64,000 nt of DNA, taken from Mesostigma viride (taxonomy: Eukaryota > Streptophyta > Mesostigmatophyceae > Mesostigmatales > Mesostigmataceae). Under the pieces are notes generated by a model that did no database searches, was not told where the DNA came from, and saw nothing but the letters and a program-made list of their open reading frames with translations. The translations under genes and the position numbers were made by a program. The stretch is from assembly GCA_009746045.1 (NCBI GenBank), contig RPFO01000702.1:743501-807500 (forward strand), in the 5' to 3' direction. Shown piece by piece: positions 36,738 to 47,200 of this stretch; within the stretch, counting starts at the first letter, position 1; every line of letters starts with the position of its first letter.

Positions 36738-37531
36738 ACTATGTTTTAAAAGGGGAGAGAGCAAAGTTGTTTTTCTCCTCTTTTCTCTTCTTAAAAAAGA
36801 TACGGTTCTAAGAGAGTTGTTTAAGCAATCTTTTATTAGCTGTAACAACGCCTCCTAATTCCTGATTTGAGTGAATGTCTAACTTTTTCCCTTTTTGATT
36901 AGTTTATACAAAGTTTACTGGTTTTCATTATTGTATCTGGGTTTAACAGGTAAATACCAACAGCACATATATTCATGCAATAATTTAGTATATATCTTCA
37001 CTTTTAACATATCGTGCAGTAGGTTCAAAAACCGTAAGTAGTTTTAGCAGATCATTATAAAAATTATTTAGGTGATTGAACAAATGAGCCAAATTAGATT
37101 GGATTCATCAGATGATTTACTAGTAACAGGGCTAGGGTTTTGAAAAGGCTAATTACTAGATAAATTCTAATATAAGATGCCGAACACTTTATTACTTATA
37201 ATTAATAAAACATAAAATAGTTATTTTGATACCTAAAGTGATACTTTTTGGCACTTGTCTTTACTTTCCTTCCAGAAAATAGGGAGTTTGGAGGAAGAAA
37301 TTTGAAGTTTTAGTGGTAGATAAGGCTTATTTGCCTTACTCCAAAAATAACAGAACATTTTAAGTCGATTTTCATAATACGTGTAATTTGCGATGAAAAG
37401 ATTAATAAAGTTTTGTTGAGAAATAAATATTGAATCAAAGTTATTTGTTAATATAAGTTTACATTATTTTATTGATTCATTAGTTAAAAAACATTAATAT
37501 ATAATACATTTATATTAACTACTTAATTTTT
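36738..37531. other. 800-base gap with terminator and possible gene debris
   Basis: Apart from the terminator there is no intact gene. A short minus-strand frame (about 36808-36903) reads like coding sequence (KKLDIHSNQELGGVVTANKR, ending in a stop) but lacks a start and an upstream part, so it may be the tail of a decayed gene. A 19-codon frame at 37084 leads nowhere. The last 100 bases are very AT-rich and should hold the promoter of the gene at 37532. Confidence 0.45.
36748..36784 (+). terminator. Rho-independent-type terminator after the autotransporter
   Basis: AAAAGGGGAGA (36748-36758) pairs with TCTCCTCTTTT (36774-36784) with one G-T pair; the descending arm ends in T residues. It starts 11 bases after the stop codon at 36737. 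Confidence 0.65.
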
Positions 37532-38209
37532 ATGAGTAAAAAGGGCGAAAAATATATCGATCATAACGTACCTCAAGTTAAAGAAGGGTTTATACTAGAG
37601 GATGTTACGACACTTCCAACATCTATAATTGAGGAAGACGAAGAAGAGGACGCTTTGAGTTTTATAGAAATTACCAGGCCTTTATCTATTTCTAGCGCTC
37701 ACCTTGCAAAAACAGAAGTTCCTGATACTTTGAAAATACAACAGGATTTGCAAAGATTAGCAGTATCTCTTAAGAAGAGCGATCATACGGATGGTGTTAA
37801 AAAAGAGCTTTTGAAAAAGACACTTAGCTTCTTGTCTAAAAAACCAAGTGAGCACCTAAATAAAAAAGAATTACCCCAAGAAATTATTGATTTGATATCA
37901 GAAAATAAGGGTATTATAGAATATATTTTTGTTACAAAGCAATTGCCAACGCAAGCTTTAAGTAAGATTAATACTTACTTATCAAAAAATTTTGATTATA
38001 GTTTTATGCTTTTTAAAGGTTCGCTGGAACCTAAAATCTCTTTGGAAGAAGGATCAAATATTGTCCTGACAGATTTTTATACTGACGTTACTGATAGCTC
38101 GAAGGCGATAGTAGTTAGAAATTTAGAGCAAGGTTTATCTAAATTGGCTAGCAATCCAATTATAAAAGCTTTAATAGAAATTAACCAAGGTCATGAGAAA
38201 TTTTTATAG
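37532..38209 (+). pseudogene. Metalloprotease-like protein, N-terminal part (gene interrupted by in-frame TAG)
   Basis: 225 residues ending at a TAG at 38207-38209. It starts MSKKGEKYIDHNVPQVKEG with an acidic stretch (EEDEEEDA) and is helical after that (about 70-130). The frame is open directly after the TAG and continues into the HExxH part at 38258-38884, so this is one gene with a nonsense break. The complete protein would be about 450 residues. It is related to the 1136-residue protein at 43414-46824, which has the same C-terminal domain and also starts with MSKK. No signal peptide. Expression of this fragment alone would lack the catalytic motif. Confidence 0.75.
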
Positions 38210-38257
38210 AATCTTTCCCTAAAAGATTCTATAGGAATAGATATAAATATTAATGGT

Positions 38258-38884
38258 ATGGCTATATCGGGACCAGATGTTATTTTAGTAGGTGATACTG
38301 AATCGTATGTAGAACCTTCTCCTAAACGTTCATTAAAATTACCACCTATAGTTTTACATGAAATGGTTCATGTTGCTATGGGAATATTATTTAATAACTG
38401 CCAGAATCCTTATTCTTTAAAAAGTCAGGAAAACTTTTTAGAAGATTACAAAGTTTATTTCTCAGTACGGTCAGCTTTGGGAGATACTTATGATGCATTA
38501 AAAGTTATTGAAGAACAAGAATTAACATTAGAAAAACAAAAGTTAAAGCAAAATTTGGGCTTTTTGTTTTCTTACGACTCAGGACAACGTGATAAGGAAA
38601 TTATTAGCCATTACTTTGAATATCTGGCTGATTCTATACTTGATGATTCTTTTTTTGATAATATGGTTTGGTCAGGAGTCGCAGATTTTATAAAAAAGTA
38701 TGTAGCTCCAAAAGCAGATAAATATTTGTCTATAAGAGAGAAAGTTCAATGCTTTATGGGCAGCTCAGAAAGCGATATGCAGAACCAAACTGTTCTTAGT
38801 AATATTATAATGGGATACATAGATATTGATAAAATCCCGGAAAGCACTGCTATCCAATTAATAGATGTACTAGGAGAGGCCTAA
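38258..38884 (+). pseudogene. Metalloprotease-like protein, catalytic part (downstream of in-frame TAG)
   Basis: Same frame as 37532-38209. Residues 34-38 are HEMVH, a zinc-binding HExxH, followed after about 60 residues by KEIISHYFEYLAD, where the Glu is a likely third ligand (gluzincin-like layout). The paralogue at 43414-46824 has HELTH and SEIISHLFQDLAE at the matching places, plus the shared segment N..NPY after the active site, so the family is real and both catalytic motifs are conserved. The ATG at 38258 lacks a clear ribosome site and is probably an internal Met. The substrate is unknown. Confidence 0.75.
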
Positions 38885-38912
38885 AATTAGGTAGTAAAGT
38901 TTTTGGATATAT

Positions 38913-38989
38913 TGGTGGGATCGAGAGGATTCGAACCTCCGACCTAGTGATTAGGAATCACTTGCTCTATCCTGCTGAGCTACGACCCC
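38913..38989 (-). tRNA. tRNA-Arg(CCT), CCA encoded
   Basis: On the minus strand: acceptor GGGGTCG pairs with CGATCCC, D-arm GTAGCTCAGCAGGATAGAGC, anticodon CCT in loop TTCCTAA with stem GTGA/TCAC, T-arm GAGGTTCGAATCCTC, encoded CCA. It lies directly downstream of the metalloprotease-like gene, on the opposite strand. Confidence 0.96.
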
Positions 38990-39091
38990 GTAGTCAATAA
39001 ATCAAAATATCAAAATAGATAAGGTTATATCTTAAAAAAATTTTTATACAAGAAAATTAAAGGAAATGAATTTTAATGATAACCAGTCTAA

Positions 39092-39289
39092 TTAACCTCT
39101 AAGCTCCAGCCAGTATTCCATAATCCGCTTTAGATGGTCATCATCAACTTCAACGTCATGGTCTTCAAAATCGTTTAAAGACATTACCATTTCTTTTAAA
39201 TAAGCCAAATCATTTTCATTAGGTATTTCTTCTTCTGAATAAGTTTCTTCTAAATTTTTAGCTATTTCTTCAATATTATTCCAATTCAT
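39092..39289 (-). CDS. iscX: IscX-like Fe-S cluster assembly protein
   Basis: 65 residues. The pattern W..IEEIAKNLEE.Y near the N-terminus, the acidic FEDHDVEVDDDHLKRIMEYWLE at the end, and the size fit IscX (YfhJ), a small acidic protein that binds IscS and tunes iron-sulfur cluster assembly. The typical IscX FDDDP is changed to FEDHD. In many bacteria iscX ends the isc operon; here it stands alone. It was identified by pattern and not by alignment. Confidence 0.75.
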   Translation of the reverse strand: MNWNNIEEIAKNLEETYSEEEIPNENDLAYLKEMVMSLNDFEDHDVEVDDDHLKRIMEYWLELRG

Positions 39290-39551
39290 TACTGTTCCTA
39301 GATAATTAAATAGGTTGTTACTTAAATTACCTATTTAAACGTAACTGACCTTAAAGAGAACATTAGGTTATATTACCAATGGCAATATGCCAACAAAGTG
39401 AGGTTATTATGCAACAGCTATATGTATTTGTAATTGGAGGTAGTTCTGATTGCGAAATAAAAGAGGATTTTAGTACCCGGGATACATAACCCTTGCAACT
39501 GCTGAAGATTTTGCTAAAACTGTTCTATATATTAGCCTTAAGAGGACAAAA

Positions 39552-41621
39552 ATGGATATCCAGAGGATTACCCAAGAACAAGCTAGAGAACTTATTAAGA
39601 AACTCTCACAAGAAATAAAAGAGTATAACATTGCTTACTACCAAGAAAATGCTCCTAAGATTTCAGATGCAGAATATGACCAGCTGTTTTTTACTCTTAA
39701 AAATTTAGAAGAAGAATTTCCTGAGTATTTAACAGATGATAGCCCAACTCAAAATGTTGGCAGCCACATTTTGGATAAATTTGAAAAGCACGAACATAAA
39801 ATCCCAATGCTATCTTTAGCTAATGGTTTTGAGATTGATGATATTGCTGATTTTATTGACCGAACCAAAAGATTCTTACTTACAGATGATTTTCCTGAAA
39901 TATTTTGCGAACCCAAAATTGATGGGGTTTCTTTTTCTGCGACCTATATAAACGGTAAACTTACGACTGGTGCTACCAGAGGTGATGGATATATTGGAGA
40001 GGATATTACCGCTAATATTAAAACTATTAAAAATTTTCCCCATAAAATTACTAATGCTCCCGAATTTTTAGAAATCAGAGGAGAAATATTTATCGAGAAA
40101 GAAGATTTTATAAAGCTTAATCTACAGCAGGAATTGCAAGGGAAGCAGATTTTTGCTAATCCAAGAAATTCAGCTTCAGGTTCTCTGCGCCAGTTAGATT
40201 CCAACATAACACTCTCAAGGCCGCTGAAATATTTTACTTATGGTATTGGCTATTCAAACATGAAATTTGCCGATACCCAAGAAAAACTACTATTAGTCTT
40301 GGCTAATTTTGGATTCCAAACAAATAAAATTGGCAAATTGGTAAATTCACTTGAGGAATTAAACACTTTTTATGAAAACCTTCTAGTAACAAGAAGTATG
40401 CTTGCTTATGAAATCGACGGGGTAGTGTATAAGGTTAATAATTTTGAATTACAAGAGCGATTAGGGTTTATTGCCCGCAGCCCCAGATTTGCTATAGCTC
40501 ATAAATTTCCGGCTATAATTGCTGAAACAAAATTATTCGGTATTACTGTCCAGGTAGGTAGAACAGGGGTTCTAACGCCAGTTGCAGAATTAGAGCCTAT
40601 AAAAATTGGCGGAGTTACTGTAGCTCGGGCCACTTTGCATAATTTTGCTGAAATAAAACGGTTAGATATAAGAATCGGTGATATGGTTTTATTGCATAGA
40701 GCTGGTGATGTTATCCCTAAAGTAAATAAAGTAAATTTATCAAAACGTACCGGCTCGGAAAAAATAGTTTCCTTGCCAACTAATTGTCCTTCCTGTAATT
40801 CTCTTCTCCATATTTTACCAGACGAGGTGATAATTCGCTGTGATAATGGGCTTAATTGTCCCACGCAGTTAGTACGGTCAATTATTCATTTTGCAAGTAA
40901 AGATGCTCTCGATATTGATGGACTCGGGGCAAAACAGATTGAATTTCTCCAAGCTGTGGGGCTCATTAATAATCCAGTTGATATATTTTTTCTTGAAGAT
41001 AAAAACAGTCAAAGTCTTACAAAACTCGAAAATATGAATGGTTGGGGAAAGAGATCAGTAGAGAACCTGTTTAATAGTATTAAAGAGGCTAAGCGTACGA
41101 CTCTAGCCAGATTTATCTATTCTTTAGGTATAAGGCAGATTGGTCAATCTAATGCTAAAATACTGGCAAAAGAATTTAGAAATATAAAAAATTTTATCAA
41201 TTCTATGTTGCTGCTTGCAGAAGGAGATGAGGAGAAATACTATCAGTTAAGAAGTTTAGAAGGTTTTGCTGATAAAACAGTTACGGATATAAGAAACTTT
41301 TTCTCTTGTAAGCAGAACGTTGATACTATTAATCAGCTGGTTAATATCCTTACCATTGAGGATTATGAAAATAACACAATCTCTTCTTCGATTACGGGGT
41401 TGAATGTTATTTTTACCGGTACTTTAAATTCTATTTCCAGGAACGAAGCTAAAGCAAGAGCGGAAAAATTAGGAGCAAAAATTGTCAGTAGTGTTTCTGC
41501 TAATACCAATTTAGTTATTGCCGGGGAAAAAGCAGGAAGCAAATTAAAAAAAGCCGAAGAGTTTGGTATTAAAATTATTTCCGAGAAGGAATGGTTAGAG
41601 ATAATTAAGGAGGTAATATGA
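39552..41621 (+). CDS. ligA: NAD-dependent DNA ligase LigA
   Basis: 689 residues, full length. Order: Ia domain (about 10-70), adenylation domain with active-site Lys122 in [10 protein letters not shown] fold, four-Cys zinc finger (CPSC ... CDNGLNC), helix-hairpin-helix domain (about 455-585) and C-terminal BRCT (about 610-689). It joins Okazaki fragments and repairs nicks. The stop overlaps the ATG of the next gene by 4 bases, so the pair is translationally coupled. Confidence 0.98.
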   Translation: MDIQRITQEQARELIKKLSQEIKEYNIAYYQENAPKISDAEYDQLFFTLKNLEEEFPEYLTDDSPTQNVGSHILDKFEKHEHKIPMLSLANGFEIDDIADFIDRTKRFLLTDDFPEIFCEPKIDGVSFSATYINGKLTTGATRGDGYIGEDITANIKTIKNFPHKITNAPEFLEIRGEIFIEKEDFIKLNLQQELQGKQIFANPRNSASGSLRQLDSNITLSRPLKYFTYGIGYSNMKFADTQEKLLLVLANFGFQTNKIGKLVNSLEELNTFYENLLVTRSMLAYEIDGVVYKVNNFELQERLGFIARSPRFAIAHKFPAIIAETKLFGITVQVGRTGVLTPVAELEPIKIGGVTVARATLHNFAEIKRLDIRIGDMVLLHRAGDVIPKVNKVNLSKRTGSEKIVSLPTNCPSCNSLLHILPDEVIIRCDNGLNCPTQLVRSIIHFASKDALDIDGLGAKQIEFLQAVGLINNPVDIFFLEDKNSQSLTKLENMNGWGKRSVENLFNSIKEAKRTTLARFIYSLGIRQIGQSNAKILAKEFRNIKNFINSMLLLAEGDEEKYYQLRSLEGFADKTVTDIRNFFSCKQNVDTINQLVNILTIEDYENNTISSSITGLNVIFTGTLNSISRNEAKARAEKLGAKIVSSVSANTNLVIAGEKAGSKLKKAEEFGIKIISEKEWLEIIKEVI

Positions 41622-43342
41622 CTAATGTAACCAAAACCAAATTGCATCAGGTAAGGTTGTTATTTCCAGAAAATCAAATTAATGGTTATATTATTTCTAC
41701 CAAAGATGAGTATTTATCCGAATATCCTCCCGCTTATGCAAAAAGATTGGAATATTTAACTGGTTTTAGTGGATCCAATGGTCTTGCTGTTATCCTTGAA
41801 AATACTGTTTTATTTTTTACGGATGGTAGATATTTAACACAATGCTCAAAAGAGCTAGATAGACATTCATTTCAAATTTTTGATCAAAAACAACTCATCG
41901 ATTTTTCATGGGAAAATTATGCAGGCCCGGGTGATATAATAGGTTATGACCCTGCGATTTTTACATCTAATGCGCTTCTACCTTTTAAAAAGCTTAATTT
42001 AAAGGCAGTTCAGGGAAACTTAATTGATAAAATATGGGAGGACAGGCCATCAAAACCAAATTCTAAAATTTATAATTATGATGTTAGTTTTGCAGGGGAG
42101 GAAAGGGCAGAAAAAATTGCCAAATGCCGCAATTTTTTAGATACCCATGGGGGAGAAGCTTTAGTAATAACTAATCCAGAAATATTGTGCTGGTTGTTTA
42201 ATATCAGAGGTGCAGATATAGAATTTTCACCTCTGTTGCTAGCTAATGGCTGTATTACGAAAGAAAATTCTTACTTATTTACGGATATTACTCGAATCCA
42301 CGGCGATTTGAAGGAAATTACTATTATGCCTGAAAGTTCTTTCGTTCAAATAATCCAACAGCAACAGGGAAAAATATTATTTGATGATAGTTTATGTTCG
42401 AAATATATCTCGGATATAATAAAACAGAAAGAATATCAAAATGTAGTGAATCCATGTCTTTTATGGAAAGCATGCAAAAATTCCGTAGAAATTGATAAAA
42501 TGGTAGCAGCCCACGTTCAAGACGGCATAGCTGTCGTTGAGTTTTTATCTTTTTTGGCAAATAACGATTTAAGTAATTACTCCGAATATGATCTTGGTCT
42601 TAAACTTAAGGAATTTCGAAGTAAAGGTTATAATTATGTAACTGATAGTTTTCCGGCAATTATAGGGTTTAAGGAAAATGGAGCTATTATTCATTATAGA
42701 GCCAGTCAAAATTCTGCAAAGAAAATTGCGGGTGACGGTTTACTATTAATTGACTCTGGAGGGCAATATCTCGGAGCAACAACAGATATCACTAGGGTAG
42801 CGGTTATTGGTAGACCTGAGCAGAAACATCGGGAATACTATACTAAAATATTAAAAGGTCACTTAAACCTTGCGATGATAAAATTTCCGAAAGAATCAGT
42901 GACAGGTGCAAATCTTGATATCCTGGCCAGGCAATTTTTATGGCAAGATGGGGACGATTATCCCCATGGTACCGGCCATGGAGTTGGTAGTTTTTTAAGT
43001 GTTCACGAAGGACCACAAAATATCAGTTTAGCCAGTTATGGCACAAAGCTAGCAGCTGGTATGGTTATCTCGAATGAACCAGGTTTTTATCAGCCAGGTG
43101 AATTTGGGATTAGAATAGAAAATATGATGTATGTTAAGGAAACACCTAACGGTAACTTCCTGGAATTTTCGATGCTAACTTTAGTCCCTTACGAGAAAAA
43201 TCTGATAGATAAAGATTTGCTTAGTAAAGATGAGTTAAATTATCTTAATAGCTATTATAAATTAATAGAGAACAAAATCATGACACATTTATCAGAACAG
43301 GGTAAACAATGGCTCCAAACCCAATTACAATTGGTTCTCTGA
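41618..43342 (+). CDS. pepP: Xaa-Pro aminopeptidase (M24B, aminopeptidase P)
   Basis: 574 residues. Three-part layout: two creatinase-like N-terminal domains (about 1-290), then the pita-bread catalytic domain. Metal ligands are visible in [18 protein letters not shown] (two Asp), HGTGHGVG (His), SNEPGFY (Glu) and GIRIENM (Glu). It removes N-terminal residues before proline and helps in peptide use. It starts within the ligA stop (ATGA) behind GGAGG. The gene symbol is by family; the long three-domain form is more like eukaryotic APP1 than E. coli PepP. Confidence 0.93.
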   Translation: MTNVTKTKLHQVRLLFPENQINGYIISTKDEYLSEYPPAYAKRLEYLTGFSGSNGLAVILENTVLFFTDGRYLTQCSKELDRHSFQIFDQKQLIDFSWENYAGPGDIIGYDPAIFTSNALLPFKKLNLKAVQGNLIDKIWEDRPSKPNSKIYNYDVSFAGEERAEKIAKCRNFLDTHGGEALVITNPEILCWLFNIRGADIEFSPLLLANGCITKENSYLFTDITRIHGDLKEITIMPESSFVQIIQQQQGKILFDDSLCSKYISDIIKQKEYQNVVNPCLLWKACKNSVEIDKMVAAHVQDGIAVVEFLSFLANNDLSNYSEYDLGLKLKEFRSKGYNYVTDSFPAIIGFKENGAIIHYRASQNSAKKIAGDGLLLIDSGGQYLGATTDITRVAVIGRPEQKHREYYTKILKGHLNLAMIKFPKESVTGANLDILARQFLWQDGDDYPHGTGHGVGSFLSVHEGPQNISLASYGTKLAAGMVISNEPGFYQPGEFGIRIENMMYVKETPNGNFLEFSMLTLVPYEKNLIDKDLLSKDELNYLNSYYKLIENKIMTHLSEQGKQWLQTQLQLVL

Positions 43343-43367
43343 AATTTAATACCTTAACCTTAAGTGA

Positions 43368-43395
43368 TAGCTACCGGTAATTTAACCGGCAGCTA
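43368..43395. terminator. Hairpin between convergent genes
   Basis: TAGCTACCGGT (43368-43378) and ACCGGCAGCTA (43385-43395) form an 11-base stem with one mismatch and a 6-base loop, between the stops of pepP and the convergent metalloprotease gene. The T-rich tract is some 15 bases away, so it is a likely but not classical terminator. Confidence 0.5.
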
Positions 43396-43413
43396 CACGC
43401 AAGTGCTTAATTT

Positions 43414-46400
43414 TTAGCTTTCACCGGCGACTTCAAGTGCAGTTTCTTCTGGTTCTAGGTAACCAAGTATAGTCCCGGTAATATCAAAACCGCCAGTAGA
43501 TTCTTCATCAGCAATCTTTTGTAGGCTGGATATGGTTTCTAGTTCTTGATGGATTCTTGCTTCCGACCAATTTTTGAAAATCACTTGTTGAGAACTGTAC
43601 TCATCTAATATTTTGCTGCCTAAAACCTCATAAGCAGAATCAAAATCATGAATTTCTTGTTTTAGATAATCTTTTACCCAATTGCTTAGTTTTTCCGATA
43701 ATACTAATATAGGCTTGGAAGCTTTTCCAGTTAATATCTGCTCAGCTAAATCTTGAAAAAGATGTGAAATAATTTCGCTGCTCCATGCATCTTTATTATA
43801 CGAAAAAAGTGTGTGCTGTTGCGAAAGCGGTTCAAATTGTTTTAATATCTGAGCCAGAGAAGATGATTTCCCTAATGATAATTGACTACTACCATAATAA
43901 GGATTACTACTATTTTCGAAAATAAAGGTTAATAGTTTGTGGGTTAATTCATGTATTATTGTTGTAGCTACTTGCATATTAGTTTGCTGTTCCATCGAAC
44001 ATATTACTACATCATGTAGGCTAGCATATCCCCACCATGTACTGTCAACTTTCGGAGAAAATACATCATTTTGTATTAAAAATTTCCCCGATAAATCAGC
44101 TGTTTCCAATATTGTTTTCATTAAACCACTTGTATCTTTTTTGACTAATAAATCTAAGGTTAAAGCAATATCATCTAAACGACCTTCAATATCCTTAGAA
44201 TAAACTGCTTTATCAAATAATTTTTTAACTACAGGATCAATATCTTTTGAAATCACTAATTTTAAACTTGGGTCAAAAAATTTGTCTTTTCCACCTAATT
44301 GATTGATAATTTGATTATATAGTTCATCGGATACAGCTTCTGCTTTATGTAATTCAAAGATTTTAAATTTGTCAACGTATTTGCTATTTGCTGGATTTAT
44401 TTCACAAAAGAAAAAAGGTTTTAATTCTAGTAATTTCTCTAGAAACTTTCCTAAAGCGCAATCTTTTTTATAATATGGAAGCCTAGAAAATGTTTCTATT
44501 AAAAAAGTACGTTGGATATCCGGATAGTTATTGCTTGTAAATGGAGTCATAAATGGTAACAAGTCTATTGCTGACATATCTTTTGAATTAAATATTTTAG
44601 TAATAAATTTTTGTTTGAAGGAGATTTCTGCGGGGGAAAATAACTCTCCAAACTCTTGTAAAGTTAGACCTTTCCTAATTTTTTCTAGAAGCCATGTTTC
44701 AGCTTCCACTTCTAAATGATTATGGGCATTTATTGAATCAGAAAGGTTAAGAGCTTGTGAAAATATTATTTTGGATATGTCCTTCATTGATTTCAATTTG
44801 TTAAACAGCTCTAGCTGATTTATTGGATTCATACTATTAATAAACTTGTTAATTTCTAATATAACAGGTTTAAATGACGAAGGTTCCTGAAGTTTTAAAA
44901 TGTCTATTAGATCAAAGGAGTATGCGAAAAACATTAGTTGTTCAAAATTAGTAAAGCTTGGTAATAGTTTACTAATTTGGACCCAGATTTCATTAATTTC
45001 ATCGTTATGTGGAGATGCACTCATTAATCTCATTGTCCCTTCCATGAAATCTATTTTACTAGATTCATTTTTGTGAGATAAGATTTTTTCTATTGTTATA
45101 CCAGTAATTTCTGGGTCTAATGCTGTTTCAATAAGTTGTTTGACAAATAATTTTTGTACTTCCTTATTTTCAATTTCAGATAAAGAGTTAGCAACCTTTA
45201 AATAGATTTGTTTTTGTAATGTGTTTTCATACTCCTTCCAACTTGTTAAATCTTTTACTCCACTAATAAATTTACGCAACATTTCGTTGTCCATTGTACC
45301 AATCAGATCTGTTAATTTTAGGAGTAATGGCGGTAATCCTAGATGCGCATAATCATCGTTTTTTAGGTCAAATAGGTTTCTTAGGAGTAAGTTTTTCATT
45401 TTACTGTCTACTTTTTCGCTGCTGAATACCTCAATAACTTCCGGTAATAATGCTATTAATAACTCATAATTTTCTTTAGAAAAAGCTGTGAAATGTCCAA
45501 GTCCTAAACCCTTTGGATCGAATAACTCTGCGATAAATGTTTCTTGTACTTCTGAGGAGACTTTTGGCAGAAGTTTAACATAAAAATTTACCAAAACATC
45601 AAATACATCCTTTTGCAACTTTTTTTCAGAGTGCCAAAGTGCAAATATTTCTTTTATTGATGCTATTTGCTCTTTTTTATCATGTATATCAGACAAGTTA
45701 AAGTATGGTGCTATTTCTCCTTTGAGGCCTGCTAATATTAATGTCTTTATTATATCCTTATTAATATGTTTATGATAATCAATTGCATTATAGGATAGTT
45801 CCATAAAAAAATTGTTCTTTGTTAGCAAGAGCAGTTTTTTGAATTGATGATCAGTTGCTAACTTTTCCTCAAGAGCTAGCTTTATTTTTTTTGCTGCGCT
45901 TATAGATGAGGCTAGAATATTAAAATTTGGATCATGCTCTTTAGGCGATGTAATAAAATAATTCTGCTCTTGGAGATATTCTTCGAGAGATTTGTCCAAA
46001 TCTGGTAAAAGCTTAAAAATTTGGGGCAATAATATTCTTGCAAGTTCAGCTCCGGTTTCTGTGCTCCTTAGGTCAAATACTTCTCGGATGAATACTTTTT
46101 GAACAGATGGATCCATCTGTGGTAAAAATTTGTTTATCTCGTGCGATAATTTTTTCAATAAATCCGACGCTTCTTTGAGATTTTTCAGCTCAAATATTTT
46201 TTCAATTACCCTTGCTTGAGAATAAGAGTTTAATGGAGTTAAATATTTTTCAATATTGATGCCTTTAAAGAACTCTAAAAGCATTTTAGGCTCTGTATAT
46301 CTATGCCATATTAAACTATAATTTTGTTGATTTTCATCCTTTAAACTACTTAAATGTGTCATGAATTCAGTAGCTTTTTTAGCCCAATTTTTAGAGTTCG

Positions 46401-46824
46401 GCATTGACAAATTGTAAATAATTTCGGTCATTTGTGCGGTGTTGAATTTACTAGCAGCCGCCCCTGTAAAAATCTGCTCAAATAAATATTCCTTTGCATT
46501 TTCTGATAACTTGTATTTAAAAGTGCTTATCTCCTTTAGGGATTTTGATAATTGTTCCTGATCTAAACTAAGTAATGCGTCATAAAATGGAGCGATAATT
46601 ACACCGGTATTGTGCAAAGATTTCCCAAGTTTAGTAAATCTAATAATTAATTCGTCACTTAGTTCGTGGTTTTTTAGTATGTTTATGCAGGCTTTTAGGT
46701 CTTCCCAATTCTCGTAATCTATTGCACTGTGGCTATCTGTTATAGAATCCTCTAATTTTTGTAAGTGACTAATAAAAGGTAATTCTTGTGAAGGATGGTA
46801 CTCTAGGTTGGTTTTTTTGCTCAT
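43414..46824 (-). CDS. Large helical protein with C-terminal HExxH metalloprotease-like domain
   Basis: 1136 residues, family not recognised. Residues about 1-880 are almost entirely predicted helix with repeated FDLR/FDPKGL/FDLKN-type turns (for example VFDLRST, LFDPKGLG, LFDLKNDD), suggesting an alpha-solenoid. The C-terminal domain has IIHELTHKLL with His958, Glu959 and His962, and SEIISHLFQDLAEQI with Glu1017 as a likely third zinc ligand. The same domain, motif for motif, is in the broken gene at 37532-38884. There is no signal peptide or membrane segment; the tail is acidic. A role as a translocated effector protease is possible (size, solenoid, paralogue near an autotransporter) but is inference. 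It is followed by the convergent pepP. Confidence 0.78.
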   Translation of the reverse strand: MSKKTNLEYHPSQELPFISHLQKLEDSITDSHSAIDYENWEDLKACINILKNHELSDELIIRFTKLGKSLHNTGVIIAPFYDALLSLDQEQLSKSLKEISTFKYKLSENAKEYLFEQIFTGAAASKFNTAQMTEIIYNLSMPNSKNWAKKATEFMTHLSSLKDENQQNYSLIWHRYTEPKMLLEFFKGINIEKYLTPLNSYSQARVIEKIFELKNLKEASDLLKKLSHEINKFLPQMDPSVQKVFIREVFDLRSTETGAELARILLPQIFKLLPDLDKSLEEYLQEQNYFITSPKEHDPNFNILASSISAAKKIKLALEEKLATDHQFKKLLLLTKNNFFMELSYNAIDYHKHINKDIIKTLILAGLKGEIAPYFNLSDIHDKKEQIASIKEIFALWHSEKKLQKDVFDVLVNFYVKLLPKVSSEVQETFIAELFDPKGLGLGHFTAFSKENYELLIALLPEVIEVFSSEKVDSKMKNLLLRNLFDLKNDDYAHLGLPPLLLKLTDLIGTMDNEMLRKFISGVKDLTSWKEYENTLQKQIYLKVANSLSEIENKEVQKLFVKQLIETALDPEITGITIEKILSHKNESSKIDFMEGTMRLMSASPHNDEINEIWVQISKLLPSFTNFEQLMFFAYSFDLIDILKLQEPSSFKPVILEINKFINSMNPINQLELFNKLKSMKDISKIIFSQALNLSDSINAHNHLEVEAETWLLEKIRKGLTLQEFGELFSPAEISFKQKFITKIFNSKDMSAIDLLPFMTPFTSNNYPDIQRTFLIETFSRLPYYKKDCALGKFLEKLLELKPFFFCEINPANSKYVDKFKIFELHKAEAVSDELYNQIINQLGGKDKFFDPSLKLVISKDIDPVVKKLFDKAVYSKDIEGRLDDIALTLDLLVKKDTSGLMKTILETADLSGKFLIQNDVFSPKVDSTWWGYASLHDVVICSMEQQTNMQVATTIIHELTHKLLTFIFENSSNPYYGSSQLSLGKSSSLAQILKQFEPLSQQHTLFSYNKDAWSSEIISHLFQDLAEQILTGKASKPILVLSEKLSNWVKDYLKQEIHDFDSAYEVLGSKILDEYSSQQVIFKNWSEARIHQELETISSLQKIADEESTGGFDITGTILGYLEPEETALEVAGES

Positions 46825-47161
46825 GTTTTCGCCCTCAAATTAAATTGAGTAATTATTAATATAAATTAACTTAATTTACAAGAATAAAATTTAATAAATT
46901 TTAACTATATTATATTTATCAAAAATAAAAATTAATTAGATTAAGTGATATAAAGAAGGAGTTTTGAAAAAATTTAAGCAGGAAAAAGCGTATAAATATA
47001 AACTTCAAACTGCTTTCTGGTTGACAATCTAAATACCTCATAATATAGTTTTTATATATCTCTAGCTCTAAGAAGTAACCTTGCAGGTTAGTTGTTTAAG
47101 ATAAGTAACAGGCTTGCTGGTAACTTAAGGTAAACCATATATTACTAAAACAAGAGGCTGT
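46825..47161. other. Divergent intergenic region upstream of the folate operon
   Basis: About 340 bases. The left part should hold the promoter of the metalloprotease gene (minus strand); the right part holds the folate operon promoter at 47021-47049 and a leader of about 100 bases. I see no riboswitch-like structure; the leader is AT-rich with no clear stems. Confidence 0.4.
47021..47049 (+). promoter_or_regulatory. Sigma70-type promoter of the folate operon
   Basis: TTGACA at 47021-47026 and TATAGT at 47044-47049, spacer 17 bases, the best-formed promoter in the window. It is about 110-150 bases before folB. Confidence 0.7.
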
Positions 47162-47200
47162 ATCCCATTAGATAAATTATTTAAACTTTCGATTTTAGAC

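Noticed and set aside
38207..38209. TAG recoding (pyrrolysine-type) as explanation of the split metalloprotease
   Set aside because: No pyl genes or amber suppressor tRNA are seen, and other genes in the window use TAG as an ordinary stop (for example ccmD and the abcF gene).
39409..39489. 26-codon frame upstream of ligA (MQQLYVFVIGG...)
   Set aside because: It reads like a real N-terminus but stops at once and does not continue in another frame; too short to support as a gene or named remnant.
46825..47161. Riboswitch (THF type) upstream of the folate operon
   Set aside because: No conserved stems or motif visible; the leader is plain AT-rich sequence.
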